Shown here piece after piece: positions 1-8,052 of a DNA stretch of 64,000 nucleotides. Below the pieces are notes generated by a model. The model did no database searches. It was not told where the DNA came from and was given only the letters and a program-made list of their open reading frames with translations. Position 1 is the stretch's first letter. Every line of letters begins with the position of its first letter. This stretch comes from an uncultured Parabacteroides sp. (GTDB lineage Bacteria > Bacteroidota > Bacteroidia > Bacteroidales > Tannerellaceae). The stretch is from positions 20,461 to 84,460 of the forward strand of contig CASEMX010000003.1 of the NCBI GenBank assembly GCA_949289155.1. The letters are read 5' to 3'. Both the position numbers and the translations under genes were made by a program.

Positions 1-2
1 CC

Positions 3-86
3 GATAGCGGCTGGCAAACGTTATTGGGCGAAGTAATCGAGAATGTTTCAGATATTGTAGCGCAGGCAAGGGAAAAATGTGTATAG
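3..86 (+). CDS. 3' end of an unidentified protein-coding gene (partial)
   Basis: An open frame enters from the left edge and stops at TAG 84-86, giving the last 27 residues of a protein (ending DIVAQAREKCV). The tail is amphipathic and probably helical. It does not resemble the C-terminus of Fmt, which often sits near rpe in Bacteroides. The rest of the gene lies outside the window, so no function is assigned. Confidence 0.5.
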   Translation, partial: DSGWQTLLGEVIENVSDIVAQAREKCV

Positions 87-470
87 CCAGTCCACAACAA
101 ATTGTGGAATTGTTCCACACTCCATAGAGGAGAATCTACATATTCCTCATGTCGTACCGATAAGAATAGAGGAAAATACACTATTTTTCCTATCAAAATG
201 CTTTTATCTCCACAAAAACGAGAAAAAAACAGGAACGGATAAAGAGTTTGGCACGGATTTCGTTTATACTATGGTGACATACATAATAAGTGTTTCTACA
301 TTTATCCGTTTTTATAGGTTAAGTCTTACTCTAAAAAGGTAAAAAGAGTAGTAAGTTAAAGTGTTTTTTTGATTAAGTCTGCTAAAGAGAGGTTCCTCGT
401 GAGAGAGAGCCTCTTTATTTTTTGTATATATGGTTTTCATGCCATAAGAGGAGAAAAGCCTAAAGAAATA
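87..470. other. Non-coding gap, no gene seen
   Basis: About 380 bp of AT-rich sequence between the truncated upstream gene and the tRNA promoter. The only open frames are short, low-complexity and without family resemblance. A small stem (CCACAA 92-97 with TTGTGG 102-107) follows the upstream stop codon but lacks a T-tract. A better terminator-like hairpin is listed at 386-420. Confidence 0.6.
386..420 (+). terminator. Possible terminator-like hairpin
   Basis: AGAGG (388-392) pairs with CCTCT (410-414), flanked by one further A-T and one G-T pair. Inside the loop CTC (396-398) can pair with GAG (401-403). A T-rich run follows. The hairpin is imperfect and lies about 300 bp past the nearest upstream stop codon, so its role is uncertain. 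Confidence 0.35.
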
Positions 471-501
471 TTTGGTAGATAAAAAATAAATCGTACCTTT
501 G
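471..501 (+). promoter_or_regulatory. Bacteroidetes-type promoter of tRNA-Pro
   Basis: TTTG at 471-474 and TACCTTTG at 494-501 are separated by 19 bp, an exact match to the Bacteroidetes -33/-7 promoter pattern. Transcription would begin a few bases after 501, about 30 bp before the mature tRNA 5' end. Confidence 0.75.
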
Positions 502-538
502 CAGCGCATTCGAGAGGAGAATCACTCAAAATAAGCAA

Positions 539-613
539 CGGGGTGTAGCGCAGTCCGGTTAGCGCACCTGCTTTGGGAGCAGGGGGTCCCAGGTTCGAAT
601 CCTGGTACCCCGA
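539..613 (+). tRNA. tRNA-Pro (anticodon UGG)
   Basis: A complete cloverleaf. The 7-bp acceptor stem pairs 539-545 (CGGGGTG) with 606-612 and ends in a G-T pair; the discriminator is A613. The anticodon stem CCTGC/GCAGG (567-571/579-583) encloses loop TTTGGGA with anticodon TGG at 574-576. The T-arm contains the usual GGTTCGAATCC. No CCA is encoded (ACA follows), so the 3' end must be added post-transcriptionally. A matched promoter and terminator suggest a monocistronic gene. Confidence 0.97.
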
Positions 614-617
614 CAAA

Positions 618-660
618 AGAAAAGAGAGGAGGCTACGTTCGTAGTTTCCTCTTTCTATTT
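618..660 (+). terminator. Rho-independent terminator after tRNA-Pro
   Basis: AAAGAGAGGA (621-630) pairs with TCCTCTTT (646-653), and the inner stem CTACG (633-637) pairs with CGTAG (640-644) across a TT loop. A T-rich run (CTTTCTATTTT) follows. It begins 5 bp after the tRNA. Confidence 0.75.
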
Positions 661-668
661 TATATTTG
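661..668 (+). promoter_or_regulatory. -7 element upstream of rpe
   Basis: TATATTTG, a match to the Bacteroidetes -7 consensus TAnnTTTG, 23 bp before the rpe start codon. No good TTTG element lies at the expected distance, so this half-site is tentative. It would drive rpe and perhaps comEC. Confidence 0.45.
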
Positions 669-690
669 CACACAAAAGAAGATTAGAATT

Positions 691-1341
691 ATGAAACATC
701 TGATAGCCCCATCATTGTTGTCGGCTGACTTTATGAATTTGCAACGCGATGTGGAAATGATTAACAGAAGCGAGGCTGATTGGCTGCACTTGGATATCAT
801 GGATGGCGTGTTCGTCCCGAATATCTCCTTCGGTTTCCCGGTATTGGAAGGGTTAAAGGCGGTTTGCCAAAAGCCGATGGATGTCCATTTAATGATTGTC
901 GAACCGCAGAAGTTCATTAAAGAGGTTGCCGCAACCGGCGCTTACATGATGAATGTCCATTACGAAGCCTGTACGCACCTTCATCGTACGGTCGCAGCAA
1001 TTAAGGAGGCAGGAATGAAGGCGGGTGTTACGCTGAACCCACATACGCCGGTCTCTCTATTGGAAGATATCATTCAGGATGTGGACATGGTGCTGCTGAT
1101 GTCGGTCAATCCGGGGTACGGAGGGCAGAAGTTCATCGAGCATTCGGTTGAAAAGACCAAGCAGCTGCGGGCGATGATTGACCGGAAGGGCTTGGATACG
1201 CTGATAGAGATTGACGGGGGGGTAAACCTCGCTACCGGGAAGAAGCTCTTGGATGCCGGGGCTGATATATTGGTTGCCGGGAGTTTCGTATTCAAAGCGC
1301 CTGACCCGCTGCAGGTCATTCATGAGTTGAAGACATTATAA
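691..1341 (+). CDS. rpe: Ribulose-phosphate 3-epimerase
   Basis: Interconverts ribulose 5-phosphate and xylulose 5-phosphate in the cytosolic pentose phosphate pathway. The 216 residues match the usual length of a single TIM-barrel Rpe. Visible motifs are IAPSLLSAD at the N-terminus (5-13), the metal-binding LHLDIMDG block (32-39, His33 and Asp35), DVHLMI (64-69), the phosphate loop NPGYGGQ (about 140-146), EIDGGVN with the second catalytic Asp (about 174-180) and the C-terminal AGSFVF phosphate grip. The ATG at 691 gives a full-length N-terminus. comEC follows after 23 bp on the same strand, so the two may be co-transcribed. Confidence 0.96.
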   Translation: MKHLIAPSLLSADFMNLQRDVEMINRSEADWLHLDIMDGVFVPNISFGFPVLEGLKAVCQKPMDVHLMIVEPQKFIKEVAATGAYMMNVHYEACTHLHRTVAAIKEAGMKAGVTLNPHTPVSLLEDIIQDVDMVLLMSVNPGYGGQKFIEHSVEKTKQLRAMIDRKGLDTLIEIDGGVNLATGKKLLDAGADILVAGSFVFKAPDPLQVIHELKTL

Positions 1342-1364
1342 ATCCGATAAACCAACCTTTAACT

Positions 1365-2627
1365 ATGACAGAAGAGTTAGGAAAGCGACCTTTTGTCAGG
1401 CCGCTTTTTTTATGGATATTGGGTATTTGCGGGGCGGTTTATCTCCCAGCGGCTTGGCTTATTGGCGGATTGCCTTTCATCAGTCTGCTGATTCTTCGGA
1501 TATGGCGGGGCAAGCCGTCTGATTATCCGCTCTATACGAACCGCCATTCGTGGGGCATCGTGTTTGCCCTGCTGTTCTTCTCGCTTTCGGTGGGATATAC
1601 GCTGTTCCGGCTCCGTTATCCGGCGTCGAACGAGGTTCCTGTGTGGCAAGCCTTCTGCGAAGCCTGCCAATTCGAACTGCTGCAAACGATAGACCTGCTG
1701 GACTTGTCGGATTCCGATAAGAGTGTGCTGGCGACCTTGACGTTAGGTTATCGCGCAGAGATGGACTGGCTGGTCAAGCGCCGCTTCTCTTTGTCGGGGG
1801 CGGCACATATCTTGTCGGTCAGTGGCTTTCATGTGGCGGTTGTCTATGTCTTTGTCCGGCATCTGCTCTTCTTCCTTCCCGATAAATCCCAGTTGCGTTA
1901 TCTGAAATATGGGCTATTGCTGGCGGCCATCTGGCTCTTCACCGGGATGGCAGGCATGGAGGCTCCCGCCGTCCGTTCGGCGATGATGCTGTCCATCTAT
2001 CTGATTGGGAAGATGCTCCGTCGCCTTGCCGATTCTTATAACACATGGGCGGCGACTGCCTTCTGCATGTTGGTTTATAACCCCTTCTACCTCTTCGATA
2101 TCGGTTTCGAGCTGAGCTTTGTCGCCGTGCTCTCCATTCTTTTCTTCTATAAACGTATCCGCGCATGGATTCCGTTGCAGAATCCGTGGATTCAGACGCT
2201 GTGGGACTGGGTTGCCATCAGCCTTGCCGCCCAGATATATACGCTTCCGCTCTGCTTTTACTATTTCGGCGAGGTCTCTTCGGTCGCCTTGCTGACGGCA
2301 TTGCCCGTCACGTTCCTTTCCACGTTCCTGATTCCCGCGGCACTTTTGTGGATGGTCTTTACGGCATTGGGATGGAATTGGGAACTATTGGCGCAGCTCG
2401 TCACGCTGCTGACCTCTTCGTTCTGTCTGTTCATCGACCGGTTAGGACGGATACCCGCCCTTTCCGCCTCGATTCCGTTTACCCCGCTGATGCTCAGCCT
2501 ACTCTATGCCTTCCTTCTGTCCGTCACGTGGTACATCAAGCGCAAAGGCTTCCTGCCCTTATGCTTATCCTTGGCGTTCCTGTTATTATTCAGCCTCTCT
2601 CTTGTTGTTTATAAGCTATTTTTATGA
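1365..2627 (+). CDS. comEC: Short ComEC/Rec2-family membrane protein (competence core only)
   Basis: ComEC proteins form the inner-membrane channel for single-stranded DNA during transformation. This 420-residue protein has two N-terminal membrane segments (about 11-45 and 62-80), an amphipathic stretch, then the competence-domain signatures HILSVSGFHVAVVY (148-161) and GMEAPAVRSAMM (about 198-209) and roughly eight further membrane helices. Family members are usually 650-800 residues, with an OB-like domain after the first helices and often a metallo-beta-lactamase-like C-terminus. Both seem to be missing: only about 15 residues separate helix 2 from the amphipathic region, and the protein ends in a membrane helix. 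No frameshift or leftover coding signal is apparent downstream. DNA-uptake activity is not established. Confidence 0.85.
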   Translation: MTEELGKRPFVRPLFLWILGICGAVYLPAAWLIGGLPFISLLILRIWRGKPSDYPLYTNRHSWGIVFALLFFSLSVGYTLFRLRYPASNEVPVWQAFCEACQFELLQTIDLLDLSDSDKSVLATLTLGYRAEMDWLVKRRFSLSGAAHILSVSGFHVAVVYVFVRHLLFFLPDKSQLRYLKYGLLLAAIWLFTGMAGMEAPAVRSAMMLSIYLIGKMLRRLADSYNTWAATAFCMLVYNPFYLFDIGFELSFVAVLSILFFYKRIRAWIPLQNPWIQTLWDWVAISLAAQIYTLPLCFYYFGEVSSVALLTALPVTFLSTFLIPAALLWMVFTALGWNWELLAQLVTLLTSSFCLFIDRLGRIPALSASIPFTPLMLSLLYAFLLSVTWYIKRKGFLPLCLSLAFLLLFSLSLVVYKLFL

Positions 2628-2659
2628 CAACACATAGGGATGTCTTGACCAATGCATAG

Positions 2660-2945
2660 GGGAGAAAAGTTGGTTTCCTGCCGGTGTAAAGTTAAAAAGC
2701 TCGGCGGGAAAAGTTCTTTTCTTGCCGGAGAAAAGTTGAAACGCCACTGCCGTTTCTATAAACGCCTGTGGCGTTTTTACAATTGCCTGTGTCGTTTTTA
2801 TAAACGCCACAGGCGTTTTAAGAATTCTCCCTGGAGAAGATAACTTTTCCTGCCGGCGTATTCAACTTTACACCGGCAGGAAACCAACTTTTCTCCCTCG
2901 TGCAAGGAAGTTTTCTCCGGCAGGCAAGCAGGAGAATCCCCCGTA
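2660..2945. repeat. Intergenic palindromic array with a 33-bp perfect inverted repeat
   Basis: Between the convergent comEC and DUF5916 genes. A perfect 33-bp inverted repeat (2661-2693 and 2864-2896) encloses about 170 bp. Inside are short phased elements: TGCCGG/CGGCGG followed by AAAGTT at about 2680, 2702 and 2723, and GCCTGTGGCGTTTTT-type palindromes at about 2747, 2766, 2787 and 2808. Spacing is 19-22 bp. A further half copy ends near 2932. The RNA could fold into a very long hairpin in either direction. Confidence 0.85.
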
Positions 2946-2950
2946 TAGGC

Positions 2951-5587
2951 TTACAGGTTGAACCAATAGTTAAGTTTAATCATGAAGGTATTCGTCGAGG
3001 GGACGCCGAACATGCGGTCCAGATTCTTGCCCCATCCGTCGATGGAATAGTTATCGCGGTTCGACATCCGGTGCTCCCAGACGAAATAGAGTGTCGAGCC
3101 GGGCAGGTATTCCCAACGAGCCACCAGATTGGAACGGAACTCGTTGAAGCTGAAGGCCTGTTCCACCTGTCCTCCGGGGAAATAGTACATGCCGTCCTTT
3201 GCTTCGACCTCGTCCGGCGTGAAGAGCCGGAAGCGTTCGGCATAGTCGTGCGATGTGGTTGCCCTGTCCTCTTTCAGGCGGTCATACTTTACGGTCGAGG
3301 TAAAGGGCGCGCCATAGAATTGCAGGGAGATGTCGGGCGTCAGGTTCAGTTGCACATTCAGGGTCAGCCCATAGGTGCGCTGCTTCATCCGTCCCAAGAT
3401 ATACCGGCGGCTGTCCGGCGACTCGGCGAGGGTAGCGATATACTGGTTCTCGTCGGTGTTCCATGAATAATCCACCTTTCCGGAGAGATACAGATGGTTG
3501 CCGATGCGGAAGGTCAGGTTCGGGCTGATGGTATTATAGTGGCTATATCCCGAAAGATTGTGGTTCCCGGAATACTCGAAGGTCCCGAGCACGCGCCGCG
3601 CCTTGTCGGTATTGAACTTGACCGATGTAACGAGCGAAGGGTCGAGGCGCACGTCAGGACCGCCACGCAGCAGACGCGTATCCAACTGGTTAAACAGGAA
3701 GGTCTCTTTGATATCCCACTCGAAGCGGTTCATCGTCATGCTCTGCCAACGGAACGCTACGTCGTTATAAATCGCATTGCCGCCGTAGTTCCACATATTC
3801 TTCTGCGTCAACGTAAAGGCGTTGTAACGGAAGAGCTTCCAGATATCCGTCTGCCGGAATGCCACCTCCGAAATGTTGCTTTGGTAGTCCGTCTCCTTCA
3901 GATAACCCACATCATTCAAGTCGAATCCGGGCGAAGACCAGCTGTACATCTCCGAGAAGGTCCATTTGGCATTCCCCTTCCGTCCGGCCTTCACATACCC
4001 GCCCGTACCGTTCAGCGAGGTGCGCGTAGGATTGACGCCTAAATAATCGGCCGACGACTCGCGCTGGTAGTAATGCACGGCATTCTGCTGGCGGAGCGCG
4101 ATGGCTTCGGCACTTCCCTGCAGGCTACTGAACATTCCCTTCGCCTCGATATAATATAACCGGTTGTTGAAGTACTGGGCGAAGTCGATTCCCCCGGTAA
4201 ACGCATTCCGCACGAAGAAGTCCTTCAGGTAGGGCTCCTCCAATGCCCGGTTCACCGACGTCAACATTCCGCCCAGCAGCGTATTCCCTTTCCAATTCTT
4301 CTGGAGACGCGCCACCGTATAGTTGGTCAGCGGTTCGACAATCGTCCGGCTCTCCGTGCCGTTATCCCAAACCTTAGCCGACGAACGCGCCGTCACGCTC
4401 TGCAGGACGCCGATGGTAACGCCCCGCCGGTTGGTCCCGGTCAGCTTCAATGCGCCGATAATCGGAATATTCTCCTTCGTCTCGGCAAAACGGTGCTGGT
4501 TATCGATATTCTCCGGAGTATAAGAGGGCGAAGCACCTATACGGCGGGTATAGAACATCATATCATTCTCATTTCCTAAAGTAAAGTCGAGGATATGTTT
4601 GCCCTCAAGGAAGAAGGGGCGCTTCTCCTCATAGAAGGTCTCGTAGGCAGTCAGGTTCATCACTGAAGGGTCCAGCTCTACCTGCCCGTAATCCGGATTA
4701 ATAGTCAGGTCCAAGGTGAAATCGGAGAGAGCAAACTTCGCATCCAAGCCGACATTCCCGCCCCACGCATGACCCTTTTGATAGGGACTGCCGGCAATCT
4801 CCGGCTCATTCCGATATTTCCCCATGACATAAGGAAGGAACTCGATGCCTCTCGGTTTGGGCAAGCTATCCATCCCATGCATTTCTCCGAAAGAGAAGAC
4901 ATGGCCGTTATTCTTCAGGGGAATCATACTCCAGTTCTGCACCTCATTGTTCCGGCGGATGATTCGGCGGACATGCAAGCCCCATATACCGTCAGGAGAA
5001 AGCTGATTATAGCGCAACTGGCTGAAAGGAATCCGGAACTCGGCCGTCCAGCTCGAATCGGCACGGTTGATATTTGTCTTGCATTCCCATACGGCATTCC
5101 AGCTTTTATTGATTGCCAACTTGTCCGTAACCACCAAGTCGGTCTTATTCCCGCCTAAGTTCACATTAAACTCCGGTGCAGCCCGGAAATCATGGTAGGT
5201 ATCGAACGCCACACTGACCAAGTCGCCCAAGCTGTTATCATCCCGGTTCCCGATAAACCGGTTCATCTTTTCAGGCTGCGCATCTTTGCAATACACGCCG
5301 ACATATATATTCTTATCATCGTAGAATAACTTGACACGGGTAGGAGAATCCGACAGAACGCGCTCATAGGGGATAATCTGCACGAAGCGTTCCGACCATT
5401 CTCCTTGATTGCGCCATAAGTCTTCGTCTAACTTCCCGTCGATAACCGGCTTCTCTCCGCTGATTTTATGAATCGGATATACCCTTTTATACGCCATCTC
5501 GAACGGGACAATCGAATCTTGTTGCGCCTGACTTCCCACACTGAGGCACAACAGCAGGCAGCTGTATAGGTATTGTTTGTGTTTCAT
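2951..5587 (-). CDS. CBM9-like / DUF5916 outer-membrane-type protein
   Basis: An 878-residue protein with a cleavable signal peptide (LLLCLSVGSQAQ near residue 22). Next comes a carbohydrate-binding family 9-like (DOMON-type) beta-sandwich region (about 40-230, around KPVIDGKLDEDLWRNQGEW and YDDKNIYVGVYCKD). The remaining 600 residues match the DUF5916 pattern: alternating amphipathic strands rich in Tyr, Trp and Asn, ending in a terminal aromatic residue (LNYWFNL), as in outer-membrane beta-barrels. Exact role unknown; binding of surface glycan or similar ligands is inferred from the CBM9-like part. The upstream FMN oxidoreductase ends 13 bp before its start codon, so the two probably share a transcript. 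Confidence 0.85.
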   Translation of the reverse strand: MKHKQYLYSCLLLCLSVGSQAQQDSIVPFEMAYKRVYPIHKISGEKPVIDGKLDEDLWRNQGEWSERFVQIIPYERVLSDSPTRVKLFYDDKNIYVGVYCKDAQPEKMNRFIGNRDDNSLGDLVSVAFDTYHDFRAAPEFNVNLGGNKTDLVVTDKLAINKSWNAVWECKTNINRADSSWTAEFRIPFSQLRYNQLSPDGIWGLHVRRIIRRNNEVQNWSMIPLKNNGHVFSFGEMHGMDSLPKPRGIEFLPYVMGKYRNEPEIAGSPYQKGHAWGGNVGLDAKFALSDFTLDLTINPDYGQVELDPSVMNLTAYETFYEEKRPFFLEGKHILDFTLGNENDMMFYTRRIGASPSYTPENIDNQHRFAETKENIPIIGALKLTGTNRRGVTIGVLQSVTARSSAKVWDNGTESRTIVEPLTNYTVARLQKNWKGNTLLGGMLTSVNRALEEPYLKDFFVRNAFTGGIDFAQYFNNRLYYIEAKGMFSSLQGSAEAIALRQQNAVHYYQRESSADYLGVNPTRTSLNGTGGYVKAGRKGNAKWTFSEMYSWSSPGFDLNDVGYLKETDYQSNISEVAFRQTDIWKLFRYNAFTLTQKNMWNYGGNAIYNDVAFRWQSMTMNRFEWDIKETFLFNQLDTRLLRGGPDVRLDPSLVTSVKFNTDKARRVLGTFEYSGNHNLSGYSHYNTISPNLTFRIGNHLYLSGKVDYSWNTDENQYIATLAESPDSRRYILGRMKQRTYGLTLNVQLNLTPDISLQFYGAPFTSTVKYDRLKEDRATTSHDYAERFRLFTPDEVEAKDGMYYFPGGQVEQAFSFNEFRSNLVARWEYLPGSTLYFVWEHRMSNRDNYSIDGWGKNLDRMFGVPSTNTFMIKLNYWFNL

Positions 5588-5600
5588 GGCAAAAAGACGG

Positions 5601-6137
5601 TTAGATGCTTCTTCCTAAGGCATAAGCCATTGCCGGATATTCGGACTCTTCGATATCTTTCCTTTCCGAGACGCCGAAAGCAAGGACTTTGCCCACCTCT
5701 TCCCAGCTAAAATAGTGGCAGATGGCTTTGAAGTGAGCCACCAATGCGTCCATTGCCCAACTTTCCTTTTCCGCACAAGTGGCAAGCAGGATGACTTTCT
5801 TCAATTTACTCCTTAATATATCATTAATCGCATAAAAACGGTCGATTACCTTTTTGAGTTGTGCCGACATGCCAAAATAATAGAGCGGCGTAACGAATAC
5901 AATCATATCTGCAGCGATAACATTGTCCCAGATAATCTCCATATCGTCTTGCTGGATGCATCGATTGTTATTTTTCTGGCAATAATTGCATCCCAGACAG
6001 GGTTGCGTTACGTGGAATATCGTATCGAAACGCGAGATATGATGACCTGCTTCTGTTGCGCCGGCAATAAAATTATCCGCCAATAGGGAAGAGGTCCCTT
6101 TTTTATGCGGGCTTCCAGTAATAACCAGTATATCCAT
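5601..6137 (-). CDS. Flavodoxin-fold NAD(P)H-dependent FMN oxidoreductase
   Basis: A 178-residue protein of the FMN_red / iron-sulfur-flavoprotein-like group. It begins with the FMN phosphate loop MDILVITGSPHKKGTSS (1-17). A four-cysteine segment CLGCNYCQKNNNRC (Cys47, 50, 53, 60) follows, as in flavoproteins that bind a cluster or use thiols. VTPLYYFGMSAQLKKVIDR (about 101-120) is the second FMN-contact block. Probably transfers electrons from NAD(P)H to quinones or small organic acceptors in the cytosol; the substrate cannot be read from sequence. Placed just upstream of the DUF5916 gene on the same strand. Confidence 0.88.
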   Translation of the reverse strand: MDILVITGSPHKKGTSSLLADNFIAGATEAGHHISRFDTIFHVTQPCLGCNYCQKNNNRCIQQDDMEIIWDNVIAADMIVFVTPLYYFGMSAQLKKVIDRFYAINDILRSKLKKVILLATCAEKESWAMDALVAHFKAICHYFSWEEVGKVLAFGVSERKDIEESEYPAMAYALGRSI

Positions 6138-6261
6138 GTGCTTTTAATTCATTATTGTAACAGAAATGACACACAATATTCGGGATTTTGTCTGAATTAT
6201 GCAACAAAAATGTCAATTATTTCTCGTATGCAAACGAATATTTTCAGTAAACAAACGGATT

Positions 6262-6318
6262 AAAAAAAGAAATGCCGGAATTGGATAAATCGAGAGCGTT
6301 ATCCCATTCCGGCAAATC
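6262..6318 (-). terminator. Rho-independent terminator of the antiporter gene
   Basis: Arms 6273-6288 and 6299-6314 pair over 16 bp with one mismatch (TGCCGGAA core) around a 10-nt loop. Read on the minus strand the hairpin is followed by TTTCTTTTTTT. It lies 30 bp beyond the antiporter stop codon. Confidence 0.85.
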
Positions 6319-6344
6319 GTTTTTCTGGAATAATTATAAACGGA

Positions 6345-7940
6345 TTATATCATCCCGGCTATGATTTGGATAAATAAAATCAGGAATACCATCGCAATCG
6401 GATAGACGGTTGCGTACGCAATACTGGGCGCCGAGCTATCAGACATCGAATCAGCTGCTGCCAATCCCGGCGTACTGGTCATACCACCAGCAATCGAACC
6501 GAGCAAATCGAGGATGTTTATTTTGAAAACCCAATATCCGAACACAAGGGCAACCACCATCGGAACCAGTGTAATGAGAACGCCGATGCCAAACATTGTC
6601 CATCCGCTTTCTTGGAACGTAGCAACTAATGTGCTTCCTGCCGATGTTCCGACTTCGGAAAGGAATAATAATAATCCTAACTGCCGAAGCAATTGGTTTG
6701 CCGAGCCAGACATGCTCCATATAATCGGACCGGTTTTCCCGATAGCGCTCAGAATCAAGGCAACCATAAGGATTCCGCCAGTCAATCCCGGAGAGAATGA
6801 GAAACTGTCTGAAAACGAAAGGTTCAACTTGCCGAATAAAACGCCTAAGACAATACCCATCGCGATAGGGAAGAAATCAGTATCCGAAAGTGCTTTCTCA
6901 TTATTCCCGACGAACTGTCCCAGCTCATTTAGATTTTCTTTCTCTCCTGCAACCATTAATTTGTCGCCGAACTTCAATGCCAAATTCGATTCAGCCAACA
7001 AATCGATTCCGCTTCGCCGAACACGCGTCACAGTACACCCGAAACTCCCTTGCAGGTTCAATTCACCCAATGTACGTCCGATGATATTCTTATTCGTAAG
7101 TAAAAGCGATTGCAATTCTTGTGTTTTGCTGAATGGAATATCTTCATTTATTTGTTCGCCGATTAGCAACTTCACCTGTTCGATAGCATTTTGATTGCCG
7201 ACAACGCGAATCAAATCATCTTTATGCAGCAAAGTATTGGCACGCGGCATAATAATCTCGTCATTATGTTTGATGCGTGATACGACAGCACCGGTCATAT
7301 TCCGGATTTGCAGTTGCGCCAGCGTTTTGTTTAGCACTTTTTCGTTTTCGACACGGAAAGTTGCTCGATGTAACTCCGGGAATTGGCTTTTCCGTTCTTC
7401 TTCTAACCGTTTTGCCTCCTTTTGTAAGTCCACGCGGAGCAATTTGGGCAATAATTTAATAAATAAAATCACACCAATGACTCCGAATGGGTAAGCAATT
7501 CCGTAAGCAATCGAAGCCGAAGCCGATTGGGTCGTATCAATCGCCACAGCCAAACCAGGTGTGCTGGTCAATGCACCGGCAATAAGTCCGACAATACTCG
7601 GCGTATCTAACCCGAAAGCATATTTACATATAATTCCAGTCAGACTGGCAGAACCGACTATCAGCAAGGCCAAAATAATCAACGTTTTCCCTTTTGAACG
7701 GAAAGAGTCGAAAAATCCGGGTCCTGCTTGGATTCCGATAGTAAAAATGAATAAAACCAATCCGATATTCCCTAATTCTTTCGGAATCGTGACTCCGAAG
7801 TGCCCGAAAAGCAGCGCTATGAAAATAACAGCGGAAACATCTAATGATAGACCTTTGATTTTGATGCGCCCAAGAATAAATCCCAAAGCAATAATCAGGA
7901 ATAATGCGAAATAAGAAGTTTGTAATAAGGATGATAACAT
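6345..7940 (-). CDS. AspT/YidE/YbjL-family putative antiporter with two RCK_C domains
   Basis: A 531-residue inner-membrane protein made of two homologous halves of about five helices each (1-165 and 365-531). Each half carries an SxTPGLA loop (TSTPGLAVA and TSTPGLAAA), the mark of the aspartate:alanine antiporter duplication family. Between them are two cytoplasmic TrkA-C/RCK_C modules (about 205-285 and 290-370), including RANTLLHKDDLIRVVG and LALKFGDKLMVAGE. These often bind nucleotides or ions and gate transport. Substrate unknown; a dicarboxylate or amino acid exchanger is likely by family. It has its own -7 element and terminator, so it appears monocistronic. Confidence 0.9.
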   Translation of the reverse strand: MLSSLLQTSYFALFLIIALGFILGRIKIKGLSLDVSAVIFIALLFGHFGVTIPKELGNIGLVLFIFTIGIQAGPGFFDSFRSKGKTLIILALLIVGSASLTGIICKYAFGLDTPSIVGLIAGALTSTPGLAVAIDTTQSASASIAYGIAYPFGVIGVILFIKLLPKLLRVDLQKEAKRLEEERKSQFPELHRATFRVENEKVLNKTLAQLQIRNMTGAVVSRIKHNDEIIMPRANTLLHKDDLIRVVGNQNAIEQVKLLIGEQINEDIPFSKTQELQSLLLTNKNIIGRTLGELNLQGSFGCTVTRVRRSGIDLLAESNLALKFGDKLMVAGEKENLNELGQFVGNNEKALSDTDFFPIAMGIVLGVLFGKLNLSFSDSFSFSPGLTGGILMVALILSAIGKTGPIIWSMSGSANQLLRQLGLLLFLSEVGTSAGSTLVATFQESGWTMFGIGVLITLVPMVVALVFGYWVFKINILDLLGSIAGGMTSTPGLAAADSMSDSSAPSIAYATVYPIAMVFLILFIQIIAGMI

Positions 7941-7964
7941 ACTTGTGTTTTTTTGATTCGGTTA

Positions 7965-7972
7965 CAAATATA
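7965..7972 (-). promoter_or_regulatory. -7 element of the antiporter gene
   Basis: On the minus strand this reads TATATTTG, 25 bp before the antiporter start codon. No clear TTTG lies 19-21 bp further upstream. Confidence 0.5.
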
Positions 7973-8014
7973 GGAATTTTTTGTTATAAACGACAGCTGC
8001 GCCCGAAAACTTTG

Positions 8015-8022
8015 TACCTTTG
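8015..8022 (+). promoter_or_regulatory. -7 element of truA
   Basis: TACCTTTG, a full match to the Bacteroidetes -7 consensus, placed 31 bp before the GTG start at 8053. The -33 element is not obvious. Confidence 0.55.
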
Positions 8023-8052
8023 CACGGCTTTTTACAGTAAAAATCAATCAAA

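Noticed and set aside
79-342. 87-residue open frame at the left edge
   Set aside because: Low-complexity, overlaps the end of the upstream gene in another frame and spans a non-coding gap; no family resemblance.
437-673. 78-residue minus-strand frame
   Set aside because: It reads through the tRNA-Pro gene on the opposite strand, so it is an artefact.
2652-2843. 63-residue frame rich in Arg/Lys/Cys
   Set aside because: It only translates the inverted-repeat array at 2.66-2.95 kb.
2900-3466. 188-residue plus-strand frame inside the DUF5916 gene
   Set aside because: Antisense shadow of a well-supported gene. Similar long shadows at 16518-17837 (GH92) and 14872-15762 (lon) were rejected for the same reason.
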